Positions 53,089-61,845 of a DNA stretch of 64,000 bases are shown here, in pieces. The DNA is from Microbacterium sp. (GTDB lineage: Bacteria > Actinomycetota > Actinomycetes > Actinomycetales > Microbacteriaceae). How positions within the stretch are numbered: the stretch's first letter is position 1; every line of letters begins with the position of its first letter. Position numbers and translations under genes: made by a program. Location of the stretch: the NCBI GenBank assembly GCA_017306415.1, contig JAFKIL010000001.1, positions 806,001-870,000 of the forward strand. Direction: 5' to 3'. Under the pieces are notes generated by a model. It was not told where the DNA came from. It did not search any database and worked only from the letters and a program-made list of their open reading frames with translations.

Positions 53089-54396
53089 ATGAAGCAGACC
53101 CTGTCCGTCGCCGAAGCCCGTCGCATCGCCCTGGCCGCGCAGGGCCTCGCACAGGCGCGGCCCACGACGGTGGGTACGAGACAGCTGAACATCGCCCTGC
53201 AGCGGATGGGGACGCTCCAGATCGATTCGGTCAACGTGTTCGCACGCTCCCACTACATGCCCCTGTTCTCGCGCCTCGGTGCCTACGACACCGCCGCCCT
53301 CGATCGGCTGCTGTTCGCCCGGCGGCCCGCCTATGTCGAGTCGTGGGCGCACGTGGCCGCCTTCATCCCCGTCGATGACTGGGCGCTGTTCGAGTTCCGC
53401 CGGGAGGACCTGCGAGCCAAGTACGGCACGGCGGCCGACGGCTGGTTCCAGACACATCGCGACGTGGTCGACGCCGTCCGCGACGAGCTGGCACGTCGGG
53501 GTCCGCTCCGTCCGGCCGAGATCGACCACACCGACAAAGCGGCACGACGCGGGCCCTGGTGGGACTGGGACGTCGTCAAGAACGCGCTCGAGTACCTGTT
53601 CCTCTTCGGCGAGGTCGCGATCGCGGGCCGCCGCGGGTTCGAGCGCCGCTACGCGCTGGCCGAGCACGTCATCCCCGCAGCGGTGCTCGACAGGCCGCAA
53701 CCGCGCGAGGTCGCGATCCGCGAGCTGATCCGGCGCGCAGCGCGCGCGTACGGCGTGGGCACGGCGTCCGATCTCGCCGACTACTGGCGCATCAAGGACC
53801 GCCGTGCGGTGACCGAGGCCATCGGCGACCTGGTCGATGCGGGCGAGCTCGTGCCCGTGACCGTCCGAGGATGGACGAGCGCGGGGCGTCCCGCGAAAGC
53901 ATGGGTGCACCGTGATGCCGTTCTGCCCCGCCGTGTCGACGCCGCGTCTCTGCTGACGCCGTTCGACCCGGTCGTCTGGTTCCGTGATCGTGCACAGCGA
54001 CTGTTCGACTTCGACTACCGCATCGAGATCTACACGCCGGCCCCCCGGCGGCGCTTCGGGTACTACTCGCTGCCCGTGCTCATCGGCGACGACCTCGTCG
54101 GTCGCGTCGACCTGAAGGCGGATCGGCGGCGCTCGACGCTGCTCGTCCAGTCGGCGTGGTGGGAGCACGGCCGTCCTGCGGATGCCGCAGCCCGACTCGC
54201 CGACGAGCTGCGCATCGCGGCGACCTGGCAGCAGCTCGACACGATCTCGGTCTCCGGGTGGGGCGACGCCGTCGACGATCTCGTGGCCGCCATGCCCGAG
54301 GCGACGAGGCACGACGCCCGTGCCGAGGCGGACGTCGCGCCATCGAGCGACCACGCCCCGGGCGTGGATGAGGCGGAGGTCGCTGCTCTGACCTGA
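53089..54396 (+). CDS. HTH_42 winged-helix DNA glycosylase, AlkX (YcaQ) type
   Basis: 435 residues. The family removes alkylated bases and unhooks interstrand crosslinks. The catalytic loop LQIDSVNVFARSHYMPLFSR has Gln44-Ile45-Asp46, the QxD motif of the AlkX/YcaQ branch (AlkZ enzymes have QxQ). The conserved LLSPFDP-type segment appears as LLTPFDPVVWFRDR, and RFGYYSLPVL follows. The last 35 residues are acidic and poorly conserved. It faces a paralogue across 59 bases. Confidence 0.87.
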   Translation: MKQTLSVAEARRIALAAQGLAQARPTTVGTRQLNIALQRMGTLQIDSVNVFARSHYMPLFSRLGAYDTAALDRLLFARRPAYVESWAHVAAFIPVDDWALFEFRREDLRAKYGTAADGWFQTHRDVVDAVRDELARRGPLRPAEIDHTDKAARRGPWWDWDVVKNALEYLFLFGEVAIAGRRGFERRYALAEHVIPAAVLDRPQPREVAIRELIRRAARAYGVGTASDLADYWRIKDRRAVTEAIGDLVDAGELVPVTVRGWTSAGRPAKAWVHRDAVLPRRVDAASLLTPFDPVVWFRDRAQRLFDFDYRIEIYTPAPRRRFGYYSLPVLIGDDLVGRVDLKADRRRSTLLVQSAWWEHGRPADAAARLADELRIAATWQQLDTISVSGWGDAVDDLVAAMPEATRHDARAEADVAPSSDHAPGVDEAEVAALT

Positions 54397-54400
54397 GAGC

Positions 54401-54416
54401 ACGACCTCCCGGTCGT
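54401..54416. terminator. Weak hairpin between two convergent HTH_42 genes
   Basis: ACGACC-TCCC-GGTCGT, six base pairs, five bases after a stop codon. No T-run. It is the only structure in this convergent gap. Confidence 0.35.
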
Positions 54417-54455
54417 CAGCGGCTCGAAGGGGGGCTGTCGGTCGGACCCCTCGGA

Positions 54456-55562
54456 TCAGTCGTCCATCGCTCCCCGCGGCTGCAGCCCGAGCCAGCGCGC
54501 GAGCGCATGGATCTCGGCCTGGACGGCCGCGGCAGTCGCCTCGTCGAAGGGCACGTCCTCGTGGACGGCTTTCACGAAGAACACGCCGGCGCGGTGATCG
54601 GCCTTCGCGTCCAGCTTTCCGATCAGGCGGTCGCCGTGCAGGATCGGGAGCGCGAAGTATCCCCACCGTCGCTTCGCCGCCGGCTTGTACATCTCCAGCA
54701 CGTACTCGTAGCCGAAGAGCTGCCGCAGCCGCTCGCGATCGAACACGAGCCGATCGAGCGGCGAGAGCAGCGCCGTGCGAGGTGCGAACGGCTCCTCGAG
54801 CGCCCCGTCGTCCACGAGCATCCGATCGACGCGCCACTCCCCCTCCCCGCCCTCGACGACCGCAGGCACGCCCACGTCGCCCACGTCGATGGGCTCACCA
54901 GGCTGGGCGACACCCTTCGCCCGCGCGATCCCCAGGGCCCCGAGTCGCCGCTCCGCCCGTTCGCGCGCCGCGTCATCCGGACTCAGGTGCTCCACGTCGC
55001 TCGGGTACACGCGCTCGGCGAGATCGAACAGTCGCCCCTTGCCGTCACGGCCCCACACCGCCACGTCCCCGCAGCTCACGAGGATCTCCAGCATCTGCGT
55101 CGCGTTGCGATTGTTCGTCCAGCCGGTGGATCGCCATGGCACCTGCGCGGTGTCCGGGATCTCCGCCGCATGCCGCGGACCCTCGTCCCTCAGCCGATCG
55201 AGCACATCGCGGCGGAAGCGCCCGTTGGCGGTCAGCCAGTCCCGGGCGCTCGCGGAGGCGGGGGACGCCCGCATCTCCGGGAGGAGCAGCCGGAGGTCGT
55301 CCATGAGCCGGTAGAAGCCGCGCCACTCGAACACCGCCCGCTCGACACGCTCGGCGCGGACGAGATCGGCGTGCTGGTAGGGCCAGCCGATCCTGCTCCA
55401 GAGGATGTGGTCGGCGGACGGGGCGACCGCCGACGTCGGGTCGATGCCCACGACGTTCACGCCGTCGATCGTCTCGACGATGTCGCCGGGGCGGTCGGCC
55501 GTGAGGAGTTGGGCCCGCACGGCGATGCGCCGCGCCTGAGCGGCACTCAGCGTCAGCACCAT
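54456..55562 (-). CDS. HTH_42 winged-helix paralogue with an altered catalytic motif
   Basis: 368 residues, same family as the gene facing it (shared LSAAQARRIAVRAQ start, TALLSPLDRLVFDRERL, RWGYFALPILHGDRLIGKLDAKADH). At the site of the QxD motif it reads Gly39-Ile40-Asp41 (VVGIDP), so the first catalytic Gln is missing. It may have a different substrate, a different mechanism or only bind DNA. The start is set by TACGGT-N6-ATG. Confidence 0.82.
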   Translation of the reverse strand: MVLTLSAAQARRIAVRAQLLTADRPGDIVETIDGVNVVGIDPTSAVAPSADHILWSRIGWPYQHADLVRAERVERAVFEWRGFYRLMDDLRLLLPEMRASPASASARDWLTANGRFRRDVLDRLRDEGPRHAAEIPDTAQVPWRSTGWTNNRNATQMLEILVSCGDVAVWGRDGKGRLFDLAERVYPSDVEHLSPDDAARERAERRLGALGIARAKGVAQPGEPIDVGDVGVPAVVEGGEGEWRVDRMLVDDGALEEPFAPRTALLSPLDRLVFDRERLRQLFGYEYVLEMYKPAAKRRWGYFALPILHGDRLIGKLDAKADHRAGVFFVKAVHEDVPFDEATAAAVQAEIHALARWLGLQPRGAMDD

Positions 55563-55568
55563 GAGTCG

Positions 55569-55574
55569 ACCGTA
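55569..55574 (-). promoter_or_regulatory. -10 element TACGGT, six bases before the HTH_42 paralogue ATG
   Basis: TACGGT-CGACTC-ATG on the minus strand; predicts a leaderless transcript. Confidence 0.6.
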
Positions 55575-55600
55575 GCGCGGGGCACCGACGACGCCGTCCG

Positions 55601-56494
55601 CTAGAACGACCCGCCGATCTTCTGGAGCCGCGCGATGCGGTCCGCGATCGGCGGGTGGGTCGCGAACAGTCGCGCCAGCGCGTTCGGACGGAGCGGGTCG
55701 GCGATCCAGAGATGCGCCATCGACGTGTTCGCCTTGGCCAGCGGGCGACCGTACTCCTCCAGCTTCGCCAGGGCGGACGCGAGACCCTCGGGGTCGCGGG
55801 TGGTGAGGGCGCTCGTGGCATCCGCGAGATATTCGCGCTGCCGCGAGATCGCCGCCTGCACGGCACCCGCCAGCAGCGGGGCGACGATGGCGGCGACCAC
55901 CCCGAACAGGAGGAACAGCAGCTGCGCCTGCCCGTTCCCGTTGCTGTTGCGCCGGCCCCCGCCGAAGAACGCGACGCGGAGCATGATGTCGGCCAGGATG
56001 CCGACGGCGACGACGAGGCCGAACACGATGAGCGACACCCGGATGTCGTAGTTGCGGATATGGCCGAGCTCGTGACCGAGGACGCCCTCGAGCTCACGAT
56101 CCGTCATCAGCTCGAACAGTCCCGTGGTGACGGTGATCGCCGCTTCCTCGGGCTTCCGCCCGGTCGCGAAGGCGTTCGGCGCGGCGTCCTCGACCACATA
56201 TAGCCGCGGCATCGGCGTCCCCGTCGTGATGCAGAGGTTCTCGACGATGCGGTAATAGCGCGGCGCCGACTCCTTCGTCACCTCGAAGGCACCCGACAGT
56301 GCCAGCGCCTCCTTGTCTGCGAAGAAGTACTGGACGGTGGCGTAGCCGCCGGCGAAGACGACCACGAACGCCGTGATCCACCAGTTGTGACCGGCGAGCC
56401 AGCCGGCCACCAGTCCCAGGACGCCCAGGAGCAGGACGAACGCGATGAGGATGAACCAGGTGTTGCGCTTGTTGCGCGCTATCGCGGAGTACAT
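55601..56494 (-). CDS. htpX: M48 family zinc metalloprotease, HtpX-like
   Basis: 297 residues. Two N-terminal transmembrane helices (about 13-58), the zinc motif HELGH (His141, Glu142, His145) with the third ligand in REYLADA, and a second helix pair (about 152-215). Membrane quality-control protease with its active site in the cytoplasm. It is 50 bases downstream of lemA on the same strand, a pairing seen in many bacteria, which suggests joint work in envelope maintenance. Confidence 0.92.
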   Translation of the reverse strand: MYSAIARNKRNTWFILIAFVLLLGVLGLVAGWLAGHNWWITAFVVVFAGGYATVQYFFADKEALALSGAFEVTKESAPRYYRIVENLCITTGTPMPRLYVVEDAAPNAFATGRKPEEAAITVTTGLFELMTDRELEGVLGHELGHIRNYDIRVSLIVFGLVVAVGILADIMLRVAFFGGGRRNSNGNGQAQLLFLLFGVVAAIVAPLLAGAVQAAISRQREYLADATSALTTRDPEGLASALAKLEEYGRPLAKANTSMAHLWIADPLRPNALARLFATHPPIADRIARLQKIGGSF

Positions 56495-56544
56495 ATCGGT
56501 CCCGACTCGTCAGCGGACCGCTCGAGGCCGAGCGGGACGCCGGC

Positions 56545-57114
56545 TCAGAATTGCACGCGCGGCGGCTCCGAGATCGCGGCCCCGTCGACCACCTCGAAGA
56601 ACTCGCGCTCGGTGAAACCGAGGTTGCGCGCGAACATGTTGTTCGGGAACACCCTGATCTTCGTGTTCAGCTCCCGCACGCCCCCGTTGTAGAAGCGGCG
56701 GGACGCCTGGATCTTGTCCTCGGTGTCGACGATGGACTGCTGGAGCTGCAGGAAGTTCTGGCTCGCCTGCAGCTGCGGATAGGCCTCCGCCACCGCGAAC
56801 AGGGACTTCAGCGCCTGCTGCATGTGACCCTCGGCGACCCCCGCCTCAGCCGGACCGCCCGCATTGAGGGTCTCGGCGCGCGCCTGCGTCACATTCTCGA
56901 ACACCGCCTTCTCATGCGCGGCGTAGCCTTTCACCGTCTCGATCAGGTTCGGCAGGAGGTCGGCCCTCCGCTTCAGCTGGACGGTGATGTCGCTCCAGGC
57001 CTCGTCGACGCGCACGTTCAACTGCACGAGCGAGTTGTACGTCGCCCACAGGTAGATCCCGGCGATCAGCACGAGCGCCACGACGACCAGGACAGGGATC
57101 AGCCATTCCCACAT
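56545..57114 (-). CDS. lemA: LemA family protein
   Basis: 189 residues. One N-terminal transmembrane helix (about 5-25), then a long helical bundle: YNSLVQLNVRVDEAWSDITVQLKRRADLLPNLIETVKGYAAHE is the family signature. The N-terminus is short and outside, and the bundle probably lies in the cytoplasm. Function unclear; often paired with HtpX-like proteases, as here. Confidence 0.93.
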   Translation of the reverse strand: MWEWLIPVLVVVALVLIAGIYLWATYNSLVQLNVRVDEAWSDITVQLKRRADLLPNLIETVKGYAAHEKAVFENVTQARAETLNAGGPAEAGVAEGHMQQALKSLFAVAEAYPQLQASQNFLQLQQSIVDTEDKIQASRRFYNGGVRELNTKIRVFPNNMFARNLGFTEREFFEVVDGAAISEPPRVQF

Positions 57115-57196
57115 ATAGATCGAGACTCCGTTCGATTTGCCCTCATCCTAGCCGGGCGGACGAACGGGCACGTTGTCGGTCTCGGACTCTCAGCCC

Positions 57197-58510
57197 TTAC
57201 TCACCGAGAACGCGCTCGAGGTAGGCGTTCTGGAACATCCTCCCCGGGTCCAGTCGGTCTCGCAGCGCGGTGAAGTCGGCGAAGTGCGGATACCGCTCCC
57301 GCAGGATGGCCGCGTCCAGCGTGTGCATCTTGCCCCAGTGCGGCCGCCCGCCGAAGCCGAGCATGATCTGCTCGACCGCCTCGAAGTACTCCGTCGGGTC
57401 CTCGCGCCAGTAGCGGTGCACCGCGATGTACCCGGTGGCGCGCCCGTGCGCCGTCGACATCCAGAGCTCGTCGGCCGCGGCGAACCGCACCTCCACGGGG
57501 AACGAGATCCGCCATCCGCGATCGTCGATGAGAGCACGCAGGGCGTCGAAGGCCGGCCGCACGTTCTCCGCGGGCAGCGCGTACTCCATCTCGCGGAAGC
57601 GGACGCCGCGGTTCTGCGTGAAGACCCGCGGGGCGATGTCGGTGTACTCCCGATCCCCGGTGAGTGTGACCGCGAGCCGCGAGAAGGAGGGGATCACGGC
57701 GGGGACGGCGGTGCCGACGACGCACACCGCGCGGTAGACCGCGTTGGACAGCAGCTCCTCGTCGACCCACCGGGCTCCACGCGGCAGCGGACTCCGCGGG
57801 GCGCTCTCCGGGAGGCGGGTGTTCGTCTTCGTGAGCCCGACATCGGTGTGGGGGAACCAGTAGAACTCGAAGTGGTCTTCGGACTGCACGCGCTCGTCCA
57901 GGTCGTCCAGGACCTCCGCGAGCGGGGCGGGCCGATCGACGGCGTGCAGCACGAACGCGGGCACGCACTGGAGGGTCACCTCCACGAGGACGCCGAGGGC
58001 GCCGAGTCCCAGCGCGACGGCGGGGAGCAGCTCCGGCTCGTGGTCCTCATCGACGACGAGGAGCTCGCCGTCCGCCGTGACCATCGTGACGCCGGTCACC
58101 TGCGTCGCGATCCCCCCGAACCGCGCGCCCGTGCCGTGGGTCCCCGTCGAGGTCGCGCCGGAGATCGACTGCCGGTCGATGTCGCCGAGATTCGGCATGG
58201 CCAGGCCGTACGGAGCGAGCAGACGCGGGATCTGGTGCAGGCGCGTCCCCGCGCGCAGGGTCACCCTGGCCCTGTCGCGATCCACGCCCACGAGTCCGGT
58301 GAGATCACTCAGATCGAGCAGAACGCCGGGGGCGACGGCGATTCCCGTGAAGCTGTGGCCCGCACCCACGGCCTTCACCCGCAGTCCGCGGCGTGCGGCG
58401 GCCTGCACGGCGCGCTGCACCGCGGTCGTCGTGGTGGGGAACTCGACGCGCTGCGGCCGCACTCTCGCGGACCGCCCCCAGTTGCGCCATTCGCCGCCCG
58501 GTCGTGTCAC
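57197..58510 (-). CDS. FAD-linked sugar-1,4-lactone oxidase (D-arabinono-lactone oxidase type)
   Basis: 437 residues. Vanillyl-alcohol-oxidase fold: VGAGHSFTGIA with His52 as the likely covalent FAD attachment site, GATSTGTHGTGARFGG in the FAD domain, and the C-terminal HWGKMHTL signature of aldonolactone oxidases. Oxidises a sugar lactone with oxygen or another acceptor; the exact lactone is unknown. Bacteria in this group make no ascorbate, so it may be catabolic. The GTG start overlaps the stop of the aldolase-like gene (GTGA). Confidence 0.88.
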   Translation of the reverse strand: MTRPGGEWRNWGRSARVRPQRVEFPTTTTAVQRAVQAAARRGLRVKAVGAGHSFTGIAVAPGVLLDLSDLTGLVGVDRDRARVTLRAGTRLHQIPRLLAPYGLAMPNLGDIDRQSISGATSTGTHGTGARFGGIATQVTGVTMVTADGELLVVDEDHEPELLPAVALGLGALGVLVEVTLQCVPAFVLHAVDRPAPLAEVLDDLDERVQSEDHFEFYWFPHTDVGLTKTNTRLPESAPRSPLPRGARWVDEELLSNAVYRAVCVVGTAVPAVIPSFSRLAVTLTGDREYTDIAPRVFTQNRGVRFREMEYALPAENVRPAFDALRALIDDRGWRISFPVEVRFAAADELWMSTAHGRATGYIAVHRYWREDPTEYFEAVEQIMLGFGGRPHWGKMHTLDAAILRERYPHFADFTALRDRLDPGRMFQNAYLERVLGE

Positions 58511-59745
58511 AGGAACGCCTTCCCCTCTCCGCGGTAGGTGGGCGTCGTGCCCACGATCCGCTCGCCCTCCACCAGCTGATACGCGTCGACCCGCTCGGCG
58601 AGCTCGCCGCTCTTCGCGTGTCTGAACCACACGCGGTCGCCCACGGCGAGACCGCGCGCCGCCTCTCCTTGCAGGGGCGTCTGGACCTCGCCGGCGCCCT
58701 CGCGGCCCAGCGTGCGCAGACCCTGTGGCCAGACCGGCCGCGGTTGCCGCGACGCGACGGGCGGCCCCGACGCGATCCACCCGCCGCCGAGCACGGTCGC
58801 GATGTCGTCTGCCGGCTTGCGCACGACCTCGAGCGAGAACGCCGCCGCCGGCGCCGGATCGAAGGCGCGATACCCGTCGAAGAGATGGCCCGCGAGAAGG
58901 CCGCTGCCGGCGGTCAGCTCCGTCACGGCGTGATCGGACGCGGTCAGCTCGAGCGACCCCGTCCCGCCGCCGTTCACGAACTCCAGCGGGGCGATGTCGC
59001 GGAGAGCCGCCACGATCGCCGCACGGCGGCTGAGCAGCTCTGCGCCCGAGCGCCGCTGCATCCACCGGATGACGGCGTCTCCCGAGCCGACGGCGTCGGG
59101 CTGGCCCGCGATCTGCGCCTCGTACATCATCAGCCCGACCAGGCGGAACCCCGGGCGCGCCGCGATGGCACGAGCGAGTGCGGCGACCTCGGATGCCTCG
59201 TGGACGGGCGAGCGGCGCACGCCGATATGACCGAGCCCCGGAGCACGCCAGGACGCGTCCGCGTCGATCGCCAGCCGGATCGTCTCCCGAGACCCGGGAG
59301 GGGCGACGGCGTCGACGACGTCGAGCTGCGCGAGGTCGTCGACCATGAGGGTCACGCGCGCGGCGGCCGCGGCATCCGTCGCCAGTGCGGCGATCGCGGT
59401 GCGATCCACGCTGGGATAGCCGAGCACGACGTCGCCGTGGCCCTGCTCGGCGAGCCACAGCGCCTCAGGCAGGGTGAAGGCCAGGATGCCGCGGTAACCG
59501 GGGATGGCGAGGGTGGCATCGACCACCTCGCGCACGCGCACGGACTTGCTGGCCACGCGGATCGGCACACCGCCCGAGCGCACGAGCATGTCGAGGGCGT
59601 TGTACCGGAGCGCGTCGAGATGGAGGGTCGCCACGGGGCCGGAGACGCCGTCCACCGCGGCGGTGAGGGCGCGCCAATACGCCGCAGGGTCGTCCCACGG
59701 CCGATCGGGGGTGCTCTGGGGGAGAGCGAGCAGGTCGAGGCTCAC
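58507..59745 (-). CDS. D-threonine aldolase-like PLP enzyme (alanine-racemase fold)
   Basis: 412 residues. N-terminal alanine-racemase-type barrel with the PLP lysine in VASKSVRVREV (Lys67) and a C-terminal beta domain ending in the metal-site-like RHAKSGELAERV. Matches the family annotated as amino acid deaminase/aldolase, which includes D-threonine aldolase and D-serine dehydratase. It overlaps the lactone oxidase gene, so the two are co-translated; a shared pathway for a hydroxylated D-amino acid or sugar acid is possible but unproven. Confidence 0.83.
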   Translation of the reverse strand: MSLDLLALPQSTPDRPWDDPAAYWRALTAAVDGVSGPVATLHLDALRYNALDMLVRSGGVPIRVASKSVRVREVVDATLAIPGYRGILAFTLPEALWLAEQGHGDVVLGYPSVDRTAIAALATDAAAAARVTLMVDDLAQLDVVDAVAPPGSRETIRLAIDADASWRAPGLGHIGVRRSPVHEASEVAALARAIAARPGFRLVGLMMYEAQIAGQPDAVGSGDAVIRWMQRRSGAELLSRRAAIVAALRDIAPLEFVNGGGTGSLELTASDHAVTELTAGSGLLAGHLFDGYRAFDPAPAAAFSLEVVRKPADDIATVLGGGWIASGPPVASRQPRPVWPQGLRTLGREGAGEVQTPLQGEAARGLAVGDRVWFRHAKSGELAERVDAYQLVEGERIVGTTPTYRGEGKAFL

Positions 59746-59835
59746 GGGTTTCGGGCTCCTTCGCGCTTCGACGGTGCCCTCCAGCCTACGCGCGCGGAGG
59801 CGCGTCCCCCGGCAGCCGCACGGCGGCTCGCCGCG

Positions 59836-60552
59836 TCAGGCCGACGTGGGGCTGCCGACAGCCGCGGGCGTCGCGCCGTCCGAGCCCGAGTCGATGATCG
59901 AGAGCCCTCGACCGCGGAGGCCCCGGCGCTGCGCGGTGAGCGATCCGAGCAGCCGATCACGCGTTCCGCGCGCATGCGCGACGACCAGGCGTGCAGCGTC
60001 GTCGGCGTCGCGGCGCCGCACCGCGTCGACGATCGCAAGATGCTCGTCCCTCGCGTTCGTGCGGGAGCGCGCTGTGCGGACCTCGAGCCATCGGGTGCGC
60101 CACAGCCGCGTCATGACGTCGCCCAGCGCCTCGACGAGGAACGGGTTGCCGGACAGCCGCGCGAGCGCCATGTGGAAGTCGCTCCCGTCGCGCAGCCCGG
60201 TCTCCTCGTCGTCGTGCCGCCGATGGGCGTCGACGAGGGCGGCGAGGGCCTCCAGCTCGTCGTCGCGCGCCCGCTCGACGGCGAGCGTCGTCGTCGCCGC
60301 CTCGAGCGCCTCCCGGAACTCCATGGCCGCGCGGACCTCCGCCAGATCGATCGGCGCCACGCGCCAGCCGCGGTCGGCGCGCTGCACGAGGCCCTCGTTC
60401 TCCAGCCGCATGAGCGCGGCCCTGATCGGCGTGCGGGAGCCGCCGATTCCGCCCTCCAGCCCACGCTCGGACACGCGCTCACCGGGGAGCAGATCGAACG
60501 ACAGGATCGCCGCCCGCAGGGCGTCGTAGGCGGTGCTCTCACCGGTCCGCAT
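59836..60552 (-). CDS. GntR family regulator, FCD subfamily
   Basis: 238 residues. Winged helix at about 5-72 (AILSFDLLPGERVSERGLEGGIGGSRTPIRAALMRLENEGLV) and an FCD ligand domain with metal-binding histidines (DFHMAL, DEHLAIVDAV). FCD proteins sense carboxylic acids or sugar acids. It is divergent from an MFS gene and probably represses it. The ATG follows AAGAAGGGAT; the longer upstream frame has no family match. Confidence 0.9.
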   Translation of the reverse strand: MRTGESTAYDALRAAILSFDLLPGERVSERGLEGGIGGSRTPIRAALMRLENEGLVQRADRGWRVAPIDLAEVRAAMEFREALEAATTTLAVERARDDELEALAALVDAHRRHDDEETGLRDGSDFHMALARLSGNPFLVEALGDVMTRLWRTRWLEVRTARSRTNARDEHLAIVDAVRRRDADDAARLVVAHARGTRDRLLGSLTAQRRGLRGRGLSIIDSGSDGATPAAVGSPTSA

Positions 60553-60569
60553 TTGTGGTATCCCTTCTT

Positions 60570-60577
60570 GGTATACC
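60570..60577. promoter_or_regulatory. Likely GntR/FCD operator
   Basis: GGTATACC, a perfect palindrome, preceded by a TGGTAT copy at 60556-60561 and followed by GGTAC at 60583. FCD-type GntR regulators bind sites with a GT-N3/4-AC core of this kind. It sits between the divergent gntR and MFS starts. Confidence 0.6.
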
Positions 60578-60631
60578 GTGATGGTACGCCACCGCGTCGC
60601 GCTGTGGCATCCACGACACGGGAGAGACCAG

Positions 60632-61831
60632 ATGACCGCGCCCACGATCGAGCACACCACGCCGACACGGGCGTGGAGCATGCTCGCACTCGCCGTCGCC
60701 GCGCAGGCTGCGGGCACCATGCTGGTCAGTACCCCCGTCTACCTCATCCCCCTCCTCCACCTCGATCGAGGGATGCCGCTCGCGCAGGCGGGCCTCCTCG
60801 CGTCGGCGCCCACGGTGGGGATGGTCCTCACGCTCGTCGCGTGGGGGTCCCTGGCGGACCGCCGTGGCGAGCGCGGCGTGATCGGGGGCGGAGCGGCGCT
60901 CGCGGCGGTGTTCGCGTTCGCCGCAGCCCTCGTCACGGACGACCTCGTCGTGCTCGGCGTGCTGCTGGTCCTCGGCGGCGCCGCCTCGGCGAGCGCCAAC
61001 TCCGCGAGCGGCCGGGTCGTCGTGGGGTGGTTCCCGCGTCACCGCCGAGGGCTCGCGATGGGGATCAGGCAGATGTCGCAGCCGCTCGGCGTGGCCGCCG
61101 CCGCCGTCGTGGTCCCGCCGCTCGCGGCGCAGCACGGGATCGCCGCGCCCCTCCTCGTCTCCGGCGCCGTCCTCGCGGTCCTCGCAGTGGCGTGCGGCGC
61201 AGGCATCCGCAATCCCCCGCGCGCCGCCGCGGCAGCATCGGTCCCCGGCGCGGGAAACCCCTACCGCGGCAGCGGATTCCTGCTGCGGATCCACGTGGTC
61301 TCGGTGCTGCTGGTCATCCCGCAGTTCACCGTGGCGACGTTCGGCATGGTCTACCTGATCTCGGCGCTCGACTGGCCCGAGCTCGCCGCGGGCATCCTCG
61401 TCGGCGTCTCACAGGTCGTCGGAGCGTTCGGGCGGATCGCCGTGGGCGCGCTCAGCGACCGCGTGGGCAGCAGGGTGCGGGTGCTGCGCTGGGTGGCCGT
61501 CGCCGCGATCGCGGTGATGCTCGTGCTCGGTGTCACCGGAGCTCTCCACGGAGCCGTCGCCGGGGCGATCGCACTGGTGATCGCGGCCACCGTGACCGTC
61601 GCCGACAACGGCCTCGCGTTCACGTCGGTGGCCGAGGCGGCGGGCTCCGCGTGGACGGGCAAGGCGCTCGGCATCCAGAACACCGGCCAGTTCCTCGCGG
61701 CGTCGGCGGTCGGGTCGGCCGTGGGCGCCCTCATCACCGTGGCCGGCTATCCGCTCGCGCTCGCGCTCGTCGCGATCGCACCCCTGGCCGCCCTCCCGCT
61801 CATCCCGAGGACGGACGTCCATCGCGCATGA
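60632..61831 (+). CDS. MFS transporter, probably carboxylate or metabolite uptake
   Basis: 399 residues with 12 hydrophobic segments. The motif A-like loop LADRRGERG between helices 2 and 3 and GALSDRVGSRVR in the second half are typical. The ATG follows GGAGAGACC. Its regulator lies divergently, so the substrate is likely to be the GntR ligand, perhaps a sugar acid or hydroxy acid; this is inference from the arrangement. Confidence 0.87.
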   Translation: MTAPTIEHTTPTRAWSMLALAVAAQAAGTMLVSTPVYLIPLLHLDRGMPLAQAGLLASAPTVGMVLTLVAWGSLADRRGERGVIGGGAALAAVFAFAAALVTDDLVVLGVLLVLGGAASASANSASGRVVVGWFPRHRRGLAMGIRQMSQPLGVAAAAVVVPPLAAQHGIAAPLLVSGAVLAVLAVACGAGIRNPPRAAAAASVPGAGNPYRGSGFLLRIHVVSVLLVIPQFTVATFGMVYLISALDWPELAAGILVGVSQVVGAFGRIAVGALSDRVGSRVRVLRWVAVAAIAVMLVLGVTGALHGAVAGAIALVIAATVTVADNGLAFTSVAEAAGSAWTGKALGIQNTGQFLAASAVGSAVGALITVAGYPLALALVAIAPLAALPLIPRTDVHRA

Positions 61832-61845
61832 CGACGCGCCGCCCC

